From the NCBI GenBank assembly GCA_028023455.1, contig JAQFVV010013078.1, positions 213,899 to 277,898 of the forward strand: a stretch of 64,000 nt of DNA, in the 5' to 3' direction. This document shows, piece by piece, positions 43,935 to 56,271 of the stretch; the first letter of the stretch is position 1, and the number at the start of each line of letters is the position of its first letter. The notes below the pieces were generated by a model that made no database searches, was not told the DNA's origin, and saw nothing but the letters and a program-made list of their open reading frames with translations. Both the position numbers and the translations under genes were made by a program. Source of the DNA: Epiperipatus broadwayi (Eukaryota; Onychophora; Udeonychophora; Euonychophora; Peripatidae).

Positions 43935-46692
43935 ATTATGATATAATTAATTTGTTTTCCCAAATTCTAAAGCATCTGCTAAGAAAAAAATAACAAGACT
44001 TATTTTAATTAAAGCTAATTTAATCACTCCATGAAAATAAAGAGGGGAAAATAAAATTAAAAAAAAAGTGATCTTGCTTGCGAATGTGAGAGATTATTGG
44101 CATATCATTTAAACATATAAATATAATAATAAGAGTTATAAAATATTGTTGTCACATGGAAGTGAAAGAAAATGTTACACTTATTTAATAGAGGCTCAAT
44201 AGTAAGATAAAATTAAAAAGAGTTATATAGGATTGAGTACATGCTAATCTCAGGTAAGTAAATTATAAATTATTTAACAAATTATTTAATTTCTGGTCAA
44301 AGGATCAGCTGATAGAATGATATCATTTTAAATTACAGGCAGGGTTACAAGAAATATTTACAGGAAGACTGAACTTAAGAATTTAAATATTAGGCAGTAG
44401 CTTGGGTTCTTTACCTTGGTAATTAGAAGTGGTTCTAGGTGATTGCAGTGTCCATTGGAGTTGGTAAACTAGATCTAGTTATATTCAGTCAGTTAGGCAG
44501 GTAGCAGTTCCATTATTCAGTTTTTAAGTACATTAAAGTTCATGGCTATCAGAATCCTGGGCAATAAGTGTGGAAAAGAGTATGTGTTGAATGGTGAGAA
44601 AGGTGAAATTTTCCACTACTCACGATACATTGAATTACTATAATGACAAGCATGGATTATGTTTACCATTGCTGTTTTATAATTACAAGTTCTCCTTTGG
44701 GATTCAAATCTAGCAATATTTATACTATTTTCAGGTTATCTTAGAATGCACTTTAGTTGCTAGACCTGAGGCACTTTATGCACTTAGTGAACCTGGAATT
44801 TGCTGACCGGATACACCTTTTGTTCATGTGTGTTTTAAAAACAATGCAATCCTATTAAAATTTCTCGAATGATTGTTTTAAAATATAATCTAAGATTTTA
44901 AAACAAATTTGCAATGGATAAAACATCCATTAATGGGTCTTATATTATTCTATAAAATTATCATATGTTTTAGATGGACTAATGGGTTTCCACTAAATTG
45001 TCTTAATTGCATTTGAGAATATTCCACAGGACTGCATCAGTCTTGGCCATCATTACTAAAATAAATAATAAATTATAAATATAATTTTAAAATACACATT
45101 AATATAATATATTTTGTTTTTATAATATTTTAAAAGTAATCTCCCCTCACCTATAATATGTACACATTCATTACGCACGTACACAAATTAAAATAAAAGC
45201 AAATATTTTTTTTTATAAAAAATTATTTATTGTTAAATTTATTACATCTTGCTACACAATGAGAAAGCCAGCAAACCTTATCAAATTTGGTCTTTTATGA
45301 AAAATACTGTGAACCTGCTGGAACAGTTAGTTATTCACACTTGGATATGTATGTTTGGGAAGTTTTATTAAAGGCATTTACATTAAAATATTTATATATA
45401 TTTACGTAAGTGATTATTACAAAAAATGTATTAATAAATATGTATATGTGCATAAAGATGAAGTTTGAATATGGTTTGGTAATGGGAGATTCTGAGTGGG
45501 CTGTGAAGCTCAATCTGAGTATGAGATTGACTGCTTCAATATTTATCTATGAAATTCTCTTGATTTCTCTATATATTTTACTTTTAAGATAAGTCTTAAG
45601 AATAATTTCTAATTTCATGAATTGACATTCTAAGTTCATTACAAAGTATCTCATATGACCATAGCAAATAAGCCAACAGAGTGTGATAATCCATAATATC
45701 TGAAGATCTATAAACCTTGTCCATAAAAGAAATGAAATAATATTTTCATGAGAATTTTCATAGATAAGTGTATAAAATTTCTACTGATTGATCACTTTGA
45801 TAAAAAAAGCCTAATTGATTACAGTATCACCATAAATTTTATATTTACAAATATAGAGATTACTGACTCAATTGCTATGTTAGTTGTTACTGATTAAGTC
45901 AACAACCTTTCAAAAAGAAAAGAATAATTGCACCAAAAACCCATGTATTATTATCAACATTTGGATATATTTATAAAGATATAAATAAAGTTTGAATTTT
46001 TCAAAAAAGATATTTAACAATTTAATTAGAAAGTGAAAATAGTTTAATATATAATATTAAATAAAATGTTATCACCATAAAACTTCAGATTAGCAACTGA
46101 TAATGATTAAATGTTATTGCTTAATCATAATGACTTTTTATCTAATTAACCATTCTTTTTTCAGGTAAAAACTTTAATTTAAATACTGCTATATGTCTTT
46201 GAAATACTAGTTCAGTTTATTCAAGTTTAAAATCTTTTAATCTTGAAAACAACACAAACTAATACTTCAGATATATGTAGTATTATTTATGTATGTTATA
46301 ATTTCTATTAAATAATATTTTTGTACTAATTACCATCTATTTTAATTAATATTTTAACTGCTGTGCATCATATTAAATAACTTTTTTCATTAGGGAAAAT
46401 AGCCACTAGAGGGCACTTAAAACATTACTTAAAAAAATAGTAATTATTGCATGATATATATGAAATAGTTAACTATTGCTAATGATAGTCAACTGGCTAT
46501 AAATTGCCACAGTACTTTAATGCCTAATTATCTTTATATAAAAGAAAACATATTATTAGATGAATGTTGTATATACAAATATAAAAATGTATAATTATAT
46601 GACAATGATTAATGCAGGCACCTGCTGTGTTTATGTCATAGTCTTTAGTTCCAGGTAAAATTTGGAAATTTTTGTAATAACTGAGAATTTCT
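43935..46692. other. AT-rich intergenic, nothing recognised
   Basis: 60-codon frames at 45331-45513 (minus) and 45410-45592 (plus) overlap each other and lack motifs. Confidence 0.45.
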
Positions 46693-46868
46693 AAGTAATA
46701 TTTACTAAGACAATAAAGCTTCAAGCATGTGCACTTGAAAATACGAAGATAGGGACCTCTACAGGTCTTCCAAAGAATAAGGTTGTGGTTAAGACCTGTA
46801 GAGGTCCCTACCATCGTATTTTCAAGTGCACATGCTTAAAAGTTTATTGCCTTAGTAAATATTACTTA
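46693..46868. mobile_element. Hairpin MITE, second copy of the family
   Basis: Left arm (to about 46769) and right arm (from about 46791) are almost perfect inverted copies, including AAGCATGTGCACTTGAAAAT and AGGGACCTCTACAGGTCTT. The ends read AATATTTACTAAGACAATAA and its reverse complement, shared with 13594-13809. The interior differs completely, as expected for MITEs defined by their ends. Confidence 0.85.
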
Positions 46869-49528
46869 CGTAATCAATGTGCGTTAAATAAATTTATAAT
46901 GAGAATTTCTAAGTAATATTAAAATTATTTTTTCAGATAGTTGATGCATATCAATCTAATTAGAGTTCCAATATTGATTGATTACAAAAAAGAAAAATAC
47001 AATTTTTTTTACCATCATGGTGAATACCATATTGCCATCTTTATTATTCTTATTTGGAGAAATGGATTATTTTAGGCCATTTTAATTATAATACTATTTA
47101 TTTGCTTATAAAATAAAATCTTACAATAAATAGATTCAGTACTATCATATTCATCATGATATTAAAAGTCTTGTGGAGCATCATAGCATGGACATAGTTA
47201 GTAGCAATAAAAGTTGTGAGGTGACTATGATATGAATTTTTGGGTGCTGTCAATAACATTATACATGATTGTGATGTGCTACGACTCTTTTATATTTTGT
47301 TTATTATTTTTCTCTTTTTACTAAATAGAACAAATGAGTATTTATGTTATATTTTTTTAATGATTACTAAATTTTTAACACAGGGAAAATTAAACTAAAT
47401 GAAGGGTTTTATATCATAAGCATACACTTTTATTTCATCTGTCTATTTTAATTTTTTGTTTTTTTATTTTTTGGATATAAAATGGTCATAATTATTTATA
47501 TAGTGAATGCTAATAATAATGATACTATATATATATATTATTATTATTAAAATCAGTCACTACTTAGACAATCTCAATATCAATAGCAATCAACAATCTC
47601 AATCTGTTGTCAAGGCAATTTCTTTTAACAGCAAAGATTTATGATAAGTATTTATGATCAAAATTTTTTAAAAAAGTGAATGTATTTTAAAAAAATATAT
47701 TTTGAAAAGAATAACCTTTAATGCATTACCTATTGAAACAAAAAAACTTTTTTCAATCAACTTCTCTGATTTTTAGGAAATATATAAATGTTGATATTTT
47801 TTCTCAAGTGTGTACATATTTAAAAGAGTCTTGTGATGTGATAATAGTACATTCATCTACCCTGCCTAAAATCTAACTTTAAATCCAAGATGAGTGAATA
47901 TGAATCATTTTTGAACAGGCATAGGTATTATCAGGGAATTCATCCATTGAATCATTCAAAATTGTTTCGTAAATGTGTATATTATAGTTAGATAGTACAT
48001 AAAAAAAGAACCGAAAACCTATTAACATCAAAAAAAGTATCTCAAAAACACCTTAAAGTCATACAATATTGATTGCTTAATTTGGGAAATTAGATGTGCT
48101 GTAGAATATTTTGGAAAGAAAAGTATTCTCAGAAGTTAAATGACAGTACAGTATTTTGTGACGTAAATAAAACAATGCTAAAGAATCAGCATATAATATA
48201 TGTTATTATATTAATGATTTATTGATATGTTTATATACTCATTCCAAATTCATTTTTATTTGGTGTTAAAAAGTTCATTCTCAATATAAATAGTAGTTAA
48301 TAATGATGATATTTGTTTTATTAATATAAAGTAAAATAATTTTCATTTGTGCAACATCTATTATTACAATACATTATGAAATTCACACATGTGCTTTTTA
48401 AAAGATTTCTTAAAATTTATAATTTTTTTTTACTATAAATCCTAATAATTTTATTACTATAGGATATGTATTAGATTTTTTTGTACTAATTAGTAATGTT
48501 GTTAAGAAATATTTTTCCATTATTTTGAAGATCTAATATAGCCTAGTGTTAGTAGTAAAAAAGGAAATCTGTGAGTTGTGTTTGTAGGAAAATAAATTAT
48601 TAATCATACAATGCAGAGTTAGTTCCCAAGAAAGCAATGTCATAAACAGTTAAAAAATGTCAACATACAACATCAGAGGAAGCTGTCTCAGAAAATGATT
48701 TAATATTTGAAAATGACAAATACTACACAGATTTGTACTAAATATCAAACATCAGCAAGTAGTTTTTTTATTATGGGACTATATAAAGAAGATTAATACG
48801 ATTCCAAAATTAAAATAATGTACTGTAGAGGTATTAGTTTTCATCATATAAGACTTGATTATTAATCTCTGAAAAAAATCTATCATATTAATAGATTTTT
48901 TGTTGAATGCTTGTTTATTAACTACTGCAATGGCTATTTGATTAAAAAAAAAAATAAAGTTGGATATTCTCAAATTATATTGTGAAATCCTTTTTAGTAT
49001 GAAAAAATAGTAATACATATTATGGGATTTATAATTTATAAACTAGCTATATAATACAAAGTATCTGTTTAAAACATTACCAAAAATATTAAATTAATCC
49101 TATGATAATAAATTATTTGAGATTTTTCAACTCTTATGTAGAATAATCGGCTAGTTTTGACATTATTTAAATTTCTAAAATATTTTGTTTCATTTGGTGA
49201 TATAATTGAAGCATAAATATTTTGAATATTATTAAAATTGCAAGACTTGATCTGAAAATTTAATAACAAAACACTTTTAGTCATATTAATCTGTCAATGA
49301 AATTGTTTCTGTTTATCTTCTAGAAATTATTATGCAAATATTGAGAAATTTGAGTGACTATTTTCTAAATAAATGACTTGGTATTCATTGATTTACTCTG
49401 GTTGTCAAAGTGAAGTCAAAACTTTAAGATTGGTTTAAATTTATAAAACTTTATAATAAACAAGGTATTCCTTAGTTTTAATATGACACAAGTATATATG
49501 CAATAATAAATAATCAGTATTCAAATAT
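46869..49528. other. AT-rich intergenic with one MITE fragment
   Basis: GAGAATTTCTAAGTAATATT at 46901 repeats 46683. At about 47.57-47.64 kb CAACAATCTCAATCTGTTGT followed by CAAGGCAA matches the MITE interior of 13.65 kb. At 47.51-47.55 kb (TAA)n and (TTA)n flank a TA core. Other frames are low complexity. Confidence 0.45.
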
Positions 49529-50390
49529 TGAAACGGAAATCTCCAATCCCTTTCCATTTCACCATCAACCTAATGACCTACTCGTCTAAACTAATTTCGA
49601 ACCTATTTTTAATGTAAAAATGTAATATATAAGTCGAGCGGGAAAACTTTGCTACAATGGCCGCTTGAATGGCATCATCCATTTACATACGAAAACACGC
49701 TATAATTAGACAGGTTTGATAAAATTATAGCGGAGAAATGCTCATAATTTATTATAAAATGTTTTATTAATTTTCAGTCAATTCTTAATTATATTCGCTA
49801 TAATATTCGTATGTGGATGGATAATTTAAACCTTGGAATAACGGCAAAATGATTCATATATATTTAAGTTTAAATAAAAGTAATGTAAATGTTTTCTTTA
49901 ATTTATTTAACGGTTTTCTGATTTAATGTTTTACATATATAGTTGAAACAAGTATTTTCTTTAAATTTGCTTTTTTTTTAATAAACAAATATGTTAAAAG
50001 TTATTTAGTTTTATAAAATAAGAATTATCTGTTCGCAATTAAAAATGAGAATTTTTGTAAACAAGATATCAATTAGTGACACACCCGGGTAAAAAAGTAA
50101 AATCTGTTTTCTGATTGATTTTTGTTTGCAACAAAAGACTTTTTCATTAAATCAGAATACCGTTCCTTCTGCTAAGTAATAACACCTGAAAAGGAATTTA
50201 ATTAATGAAAATGAATCAAATTATATAGTTTATATATTTTGATACATTTTTTTAAGGAAATTAAATATAACACCTCGGAGATTTTATCAGTTGTTGTAGA
50301 AATTGAATTATATTATTTTGCTTTAATTAAAAGTCAATTGGTCCCGAGGTTTACGAAATTCCAGAAAGGTGTTAAAGTTTAGTAGAAGGA

Positions 50391-50398
50391 TATAAATA
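50391..50398 (+). promoter_or_regulatory. TATA box, left arm
   Basis: GGATATAAATAGGCC is a strong TATA element. A transcription start would be expected 25-30 bases further, near 50.42 kb. The mirrored box lies at 58477-58484 in the right arm on the minus strand. Confidence 0.6.
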
Positions 50399-51684
50399 GG
50401 CCTTATTTTAAGCGGGAAAGGAGAATCCATCTTGCTTTTGAAGAGAGTTAACATCAGAAGTCAAAATTGTTAATTTTACCATGTCTGGCTAAAGTCAGGC
50501 AAGAATTGCTGCAATTCCCGTGATGGAACGCCTAGTTCAATCCATCAAATGCCAAAGGAACAACCAAGCTTACACCAACTAAATTTGAAGATGCCATAAG
50601 CCGTAAAAATAATTTATTTGCCTTCGTTCCGATTTCAGTCCAGCTAAACAAACAATATTTTAAAAATCGTCTCCCAACTAAATTAAAGATGCCATAAGCC
50701 GCCCAAGAATTCACCTTCATTCCAGTGTCGAATATCTCCAGCCCATCTACAGGAGAACTGTTTTAATATTTAAAATCGCAGAGCTCTGTAAATTTCAAAA
50801 ACAGTCATTGTTTCTTCAAAACAGGTTAGCTAACCATATCATTGAACTTTCTCGCTAAATTGTTTCTGAAATAATATTTAAATGAAATACTTTTTGCTAA
50901 TTTTTCCTTAATTGTAAACTGTCTAAATTGTTTCCTAAAATAATATTTTAATTCTAGAAAATGTAATACTTTTGCAAATTTTTCTTTATTAATTAATATT
51001 TTGCTATATAATTTAATCACTGCAGTTATATTTTGCTTTTCTTTTGCTTATTTTAATTATTGTTAGTTATGCCTATGTTTCGAAACGGCGTGCATTTAAT
51101 TATAGAATATGTTTTTAAACATATAAATTTAAATTATTTATATAGCGTCATTTCGTGCGCTGTTTCGAAACCCAAATTCATATTTTTTCACTTAATAAAT
51201 TAATTAATATAAATATAAAATGTGGCTTTTCAACCTTTATTTATTATGTTACTAAAGATTAAACTAGCCTGGAGTGTAATTATAAGTATATTTTTTTTAG
51301 TTAAGTATTCGTAAGTCCCTTATTAAATATACTTTTCCCCCTTTTAAAAGTTTAGTAGTTATAGATAACTAAAGAGATTGAACGGGATAAAGTAAAGTTT
51401 GTAGCTATATATTCCTGTCAGTAGCATATCGTATTTCTCATGCTACAGAAGAGTTGGCTCTTTTGATCAAGCTGATGAACTGGTGTTCATTTAATATATG
51501 ATATTTAATTTATAATATCCTTCGGCTTGGCGGATGTGGAACTTATTAATATTTTTCTCGTTGTGCTGTTTTATATATAAGATGGAGCCACGGCGTTGCC
51601 AGCACATCTTCTCTTATGGGTAGTGCAGTAGCGAAGTCTGAGCTACGGGCCAGATTAGCACGTAAGTCCCCCGCCTCTGAACCA

Positions 51685-51690
51685 AATAAA
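51685..51690 (+). terminator. AATAAA signal, left arm
   Basis: CCAAATAAAGG lies about 1.29 kb after the TATA box. In an LTR this would define a very long R region. The mirrored copy is at 57169-57174. Confidence 0.5.
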
Positions 51691-52422
51691 GGTTCCCCAT
51701 TAGCAGCATGACGACCGGTTCTTGGGTAAACCGTTGTTTGTCACAAAAACCCTAAAACTATTCTTCCATCCGCAGAGCCACTTTATTATTATACTTTACT
51801 TGTGCCTAGCGTATTAGTAAAATCGTTATAGCCAACTCTTCCCTCCCTAATATGCAGTCTTCGGCGTTGATCCGAAGCATTCTTGAAAACCCGTTCGATC
51901 TAAAGCTATCTGGGACGCTTTAAAAGCCCATAGTTAAAATAAATTTATTATAATTAAGATGTATTAAGTTTCACTCCAGACTTGGTTTGATTTCACGTAC
52001 AATAGCCACACGAACTGATGATGAAAGGGCATAACTGGTAAAAGTTAATGTAGTGATTAGTTATATAGTAGGGTATTTGTTTCCATTAAATAATATTGGA
52101 GCAATTAAATAATAGCCAACGTATCAATTATTGGCCTAGAGTAATGTTACTTTATAAATAAAATGCCTGCGTGCATTTGCCAACAACAATTGTCAATAAA
52201 TATATTTTAATTCATCATATATCAGTTTCTGTCTCATTATTAAATCAATCCAATTCACTAATTGCCCATAAGTATTCATTAGTAAAGCCCCTATTATTTA
52301 AATATGTTAGATTTTATCTGTGGAATGTCTAGTATTTAAGTTGTTTATATATATGTTTAAGTCCATGAGTCTTATTGTTTTCTCCGATTTGCTAGTGGGC
52401 CGGATGAAGAATTAAATCTCGT

Positions 52423-52500
52423 GTGCTACCATTGTTATGTTATCCATTGGGTGTTAGATCTGGTGCTTGGAGAGTGGGTTCGAATCCAGGCTGGTCCCTG
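52423..52500 (+). repeat. tRNA-like sequence in left arm
   Basis: GGTTCGAATCC at 52487-52497 is a perfect RNA polymerase III B box, preceded by GCTACCATTGTTATG and GGTGTTAGATCTGGTGCTTG. The A box is poor. It looks like a tRNA-derived relic captured by the arm, different from the SINE family elsewhere in the window. The copy in the right arm is at about 56370-56445. Confidence 0.45.
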
Positions 52501-52587
52501 ACCTAAATCTCGGGCTTGACTGGGTTTGAAGTACATTTTGTGAGTTCCAGCTCGTGTTAGATGGATAAGCATGTTTTGACTGGCACA

Positions 52588-54024
52588 TAGTTTTTTTTTT
52601 TCCGCGTTTTGGTTTTGACCGGTACATGGTTATGTTTTTGACTGCCCAATCGTTGTGGCTCGACTTAATAAACCCCACACATGCCCTGGAGATTAGAATT
52701 GTGATTTTAGTTACTCAGTTAATTGAAATCCCAATAAAGTAAATGTTTCTGTAGAGTGATATTTTTTAAAAAAAAGTGTTATATATATACTGAAATGATT
52801 TAATAAATTAAAATATCATTTTCTAATTCTTTCTTATAAAAATGTTTTCAAGATTATTTTTTAAATGTTCGTTCAGTAAAAGATTCGTTAGTTAAAATAA
52901 TTATTCATATGTATATATATTAATTATACGTGTACTATATCAGTATATATATTATACGTTTGTGTTATACGCGTTCATGACAGTAAGAAAATTATCGTTA
53001 GCGAAGTAGCAAGAGCAGATCAAAGCATAGGGGTAAAATAAATGAAATATTTTGTCTGTGTCAAAATTAATTTTGTTCATCTCAGCTGTTATAATATAAA
53101 ATATCTAATATGATATCATATAAAAGTCTTAATTTCAAAGTATTGCTTGCTAGCATATATATTAAATGTTCGCTCCGTATTTTTAGTAGTCTCAAAGTAG
53201 GCGAAGACCTTCAAACTGGGAATTATCTGTCAAGCGGTCCGATGCAGTGTGACATTATGCTTTAATGACAATAATTTCTAGAGTAACCTCAAAGCAGGTG
53301 AAGACCCTTTGTGTACACCAAGCAGCCAGATGCAGTTGGCAAAATGCTTAAATGGTTTGCACGCTTTCATGCTAGCAAGATTTAGAATAATATCTCCAAT
53401 AAAAGTTCTTGTAATATTAATTTTGATTTTTTTTTGGTGTTAAAGCCTCATGCTTAGTAAAAATGAGTAGTGAACTCCTATATTTAAACTCAGGTCATGA
53501 ACGCGTTAGCTGTTATTAAATAATATTACTCATCATCAATTCAATTGTTTTATTAAAGGTTAAGTCAATCATATGTGGTTTGGGGGTCAATGGGTTATAT
53601 CACATGCCCTATTGATCTCATTTTGCTCACTGGCGCCCATATAAATAAATTTGTCAGCAAATTTGATTGTCAGCACAGTAGTGGGTCAATCGCCATAATA
53701 AAAAACCAAGTGTGTTCAATACAGAATGATTTGTTGTATCTGCTAATACATAATATTTGTATATCACTGTATAGTTTTTTTTTTCAGACATGGGAGAACA
53801 GAACAGTTGAACAAAGGGAAAGTGAATAATGTTTTTTTTTCTTATCTTTAATATTTTTGAATACATGTCTCACTCAAACAGTTAATATAAAGAGCTAATA
53901 ATAATAATATGCAGCAGCTAATGAAGATTGGGACAATGGACCTGTAGTCAGAGACCTCATTAAAATTTACTAAAGAGAAAAAAAATATTTTAAGCATACA
54001 GAGAGTACTCTAAGTGAATTCACG
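52588..54024. other. Left half of the centre of the inverted-arm element
   Basis: Just inside the arm are near copies of its end (GGTTTTGACCGGTACATGG after TTTTGACTGGCACATAG). No clear TGG primer-binding site lies at the arm edge. CTCAAAGTAGGCGAAGACCT (53.19 kb) and CTCAAAGCAGGTGAAGACCC (53.29 kb) are a short tandem duplication. Frames at 53575-53829 have no motifs. Confidence 0.45.
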
Positions 54025-54072
54025 TTGTTCATTATATTGATTGTTTATTACATTATTTTCTTATTTTCAAAA

Positions 54073-54696
54073 ATGGGAAAAGACACTTTACAAACGATCC
54101 TCAGAGAAATGAGAGAAGATCGAAAGGTACTGATGATAATGATGGAAAGGCTGGTAAGGCTCGAGGAAGCACGAGGCATCCAAGCCAACTCAAATCTAGA
54201 AAATGTAAAGCTTCAGCAAGAAATAAATCCCTCTGAAGACCCAAAAATAGAAAATGAAGATGATCAGGCCACACCAAAAGAAGTTGTGGACAGCAAGGAA
54301 AATAACAGTGGTGAGGATGAGTCCAGTTATGAAGCAGTGGAAGAAGCGGATATAGATACAGAAAAAGATGTTCAGACCACTAGTCCAATGAAACTAAAAG
54401 TGGAAATGGAACAGATGATGAGTCCTCAACTTAGTATGAAGAAGTTACAGATGCCAATGCCTGGATCCTTGATACAGATTCAAATTTTCAAAGATGACCC
54501 AGGAGAGAACCCCATCGCTCATCGAGATAGTATTAAAGAATTGTTTTTTGTGCATTCGGTCGCAGAAAAGGCCATAGAATTAATGACAGCAATAGACTAT
54601 GGGAACTTGATGACAACCAGGGAAAACCAGGACTATGACCATTACAATGCCAGACAGTTAAAACAATATGTACCACCTGATCCAGGGAAACAGTAA
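54073..54696 (+). CDS. Gag-like protein fused to an integrase-tail remnant
   Basis: About 207 residues from MGKDTLQTILREMREDRKVL. The frame is open further upstream to an ATG at 54025, which would add 16 hydrophobic residues. The first 45 residues form a coiled coil (VLMIMMERLVRLEEARG). The middle is acidic and polar (EDPKIENEDDQATPKE), probably unstructured. The last 30 residues (DYDHYNARQLKQYVPPDPGK) resemble the end of a gypsy integrase, where LTR element 1 has TYNARALKPYF. I read it as gag N-terminus joined to pol C-terminus by a large internal deletion. Composition is less A/T-biased than the flanks. No protease, RT or transposase is present. Confidence 0.6.
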   Translation: MGKDTLQTILREMREDRKVLMIMMERLVRLEEARGIQANSNLENVKLQQEINPSEDPKIENEDDQATPKEVVDSKENNSGEDESSYEAVEEADIDTEKDVQTTSPMKLKVEMEQMMSPQLSMKKLQMPMPGSLIQIQIFKDDPGENPIAHRDSIKELFFVHSVAEKAIELMTAIDYGNLMTTRENQDYDHYNARQLKQYVPPDPGKQ

Positions 54697-56271
54697 GATA
54701 AACTGTAGAAACAGATATATATACAGAAGACCAACTGACATGACCATAGGAAAATGAGTAAAGTTTTATTAATTGGAAAAAGATAAGGATTCATTTTCTA
54801 ATTAAAATCATTTCAGATTTTAAGAATTCATTTTCTAATTAGAAAATGAATTCAAGTTAATTGGTTTGAAAGCCTTATCGAAGGAATGTATCTGAAAACA
54901 ACTAATTATAAAAAAACACATTGATAATAAAATGAGCGCTAGCCTTAAGGCATCAGGACAGTATATATAGCCCTGAAAAGTCGGAAGGAAAAAAAGACTA
55001 GCTTTTTTGTAGAGTAGTGCAGTGAACTCTGTGCATATAAAAATTGTATTTCATCATGATAGAGGGCTAGAACATCAGGAATCTGGCTATGGTTCCTAAA
55101 GTCCCGAGAAATCTTCAATGGAGCTGCTGAACCTTTTTCCGGACCGATCATTCTGCTAAAATTATGAAAGCTACTAAAATACTGTTCCAGTAGTCAACCA
55201 ATGATGCCTACGTTTTCAACAACTTGGAGGTGTAACTTAAGGACCAGCGGAAAGGGTAATATATTTCTATAATGAACGTTAAACTTTCTGGCCAGTTCGA
55301 ACTTTATTTTACACTCCTCCTATTTAAGAGCTCTTTATTATTTAATGTAAAAATCTTTATAAAATGCTACTATAAATTTATATTGTAATTCTTTCAATCT
55401 CTAGTCTTTAAACTTTTTCTTTTCTTACCTGGCGGTTCGTTTAACATATTATATATATATGTATTTATCGTGTGATTTATTAATGCTATTTAAAAATTAT
55501 ATGCCAATAATCTTTCAACTCGATGAGCTCCTCTGTTCTATTTGCCTCATGCAAATATTATAATATTAATTTCAAAAAGTAATTCTCGCCCATTAGAGCT
55601 AAATTTGAAAGTTCTATTAATCATCGAGTCGAAAGAAAATATTACATGTTTATTATTTTTATAATTGGCTAATAATAAACTATTAGCTCCGTTTTTCACC
55701 TATGTCCCAGCTCCTAAATTACAAGTGTTTATATACTCACAAAATGTTAAAATATTGATTTCTTGTTCCACTAATATATATTTATTCGAATATAACCTTA
55801 AATGTTTTTATTGCAAAAAGGGTCGATAAAGGGTTAAATGTATTTTAATTCCACTTTTGTTATTTTATATTAATATTCAGGAAGGGCACGATATTAGGGC
55901 ATAATTAATATAGCTTATAAATGTTTTAAAATAGTTCGATAAAAGCTCGTTTGACTTTAATTAATTGGTCAAGTCATCGCGTAGAGCATTCTACATGGGT
56001 TTTATTTTTCAACGATGACTATCAAGTCATCATCATCAAACGTTGCTGACGTAGGGCCATCTTCCGCTCCGTTAGGCTGGTCAGTGATCATATTCTCTTA
56101 TTTAAATTTCTCGAGGAAGAAAGTACTTCCTTTCCGATTCATTAGTCAAAGGGCGTAAGACTTGCCAAATGCAAGCCGCCATAGGACTTCGATCATCGAC
56201 TAGCGATCATCTTTCAATTTTACTCTCTGCCTTGTAATTCGTCAGTACCATTGCATCTTTGTTCCGGTAAA
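54697..56271. other. Right half of the centre of the inverted-arm element
   Basis: Holds a perfect 30-bp palindrome at 54824-54853, an unrecognised 68-codon frame on the minus strand (54945-55151) and a less A/T-rich stretch at 55.97-56.27 kb without motifs. Confidence 0.45.
54824..54853. repeat. Perfect 30-bp palindrome
   Basis: GAATTCATTTTCTAA is followed by its exact reverse complement. A partial third copy (GGATTCATTTTCTAATTA) lies 36 bases upstream. It follows the gag-like ORF by about 130 bases. Confidence 0.85.

Larger units (their letters stand above)
49529..52587 (+). repeat. Left LTR-like arm
   Basis: Starts TGAAACGGAAATCTCC and ends TTGACTGGCACA. It contains TATAAATA at 50391 and AATAAA at 51685, plus a 62-codon frame on the minus strand (50532-50720) that is identical in the right arm. 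Identity to the other arm stops within a base or two of the CA. Confidence 0.88.

Noticed and set aside
50532-50720. 62-codon ORF present identically in both arms (also 58153-58341)
   Set aside because: Its identity comes from the arms being inverted copies; it lies antisense to the expected transcript and has no known motif.
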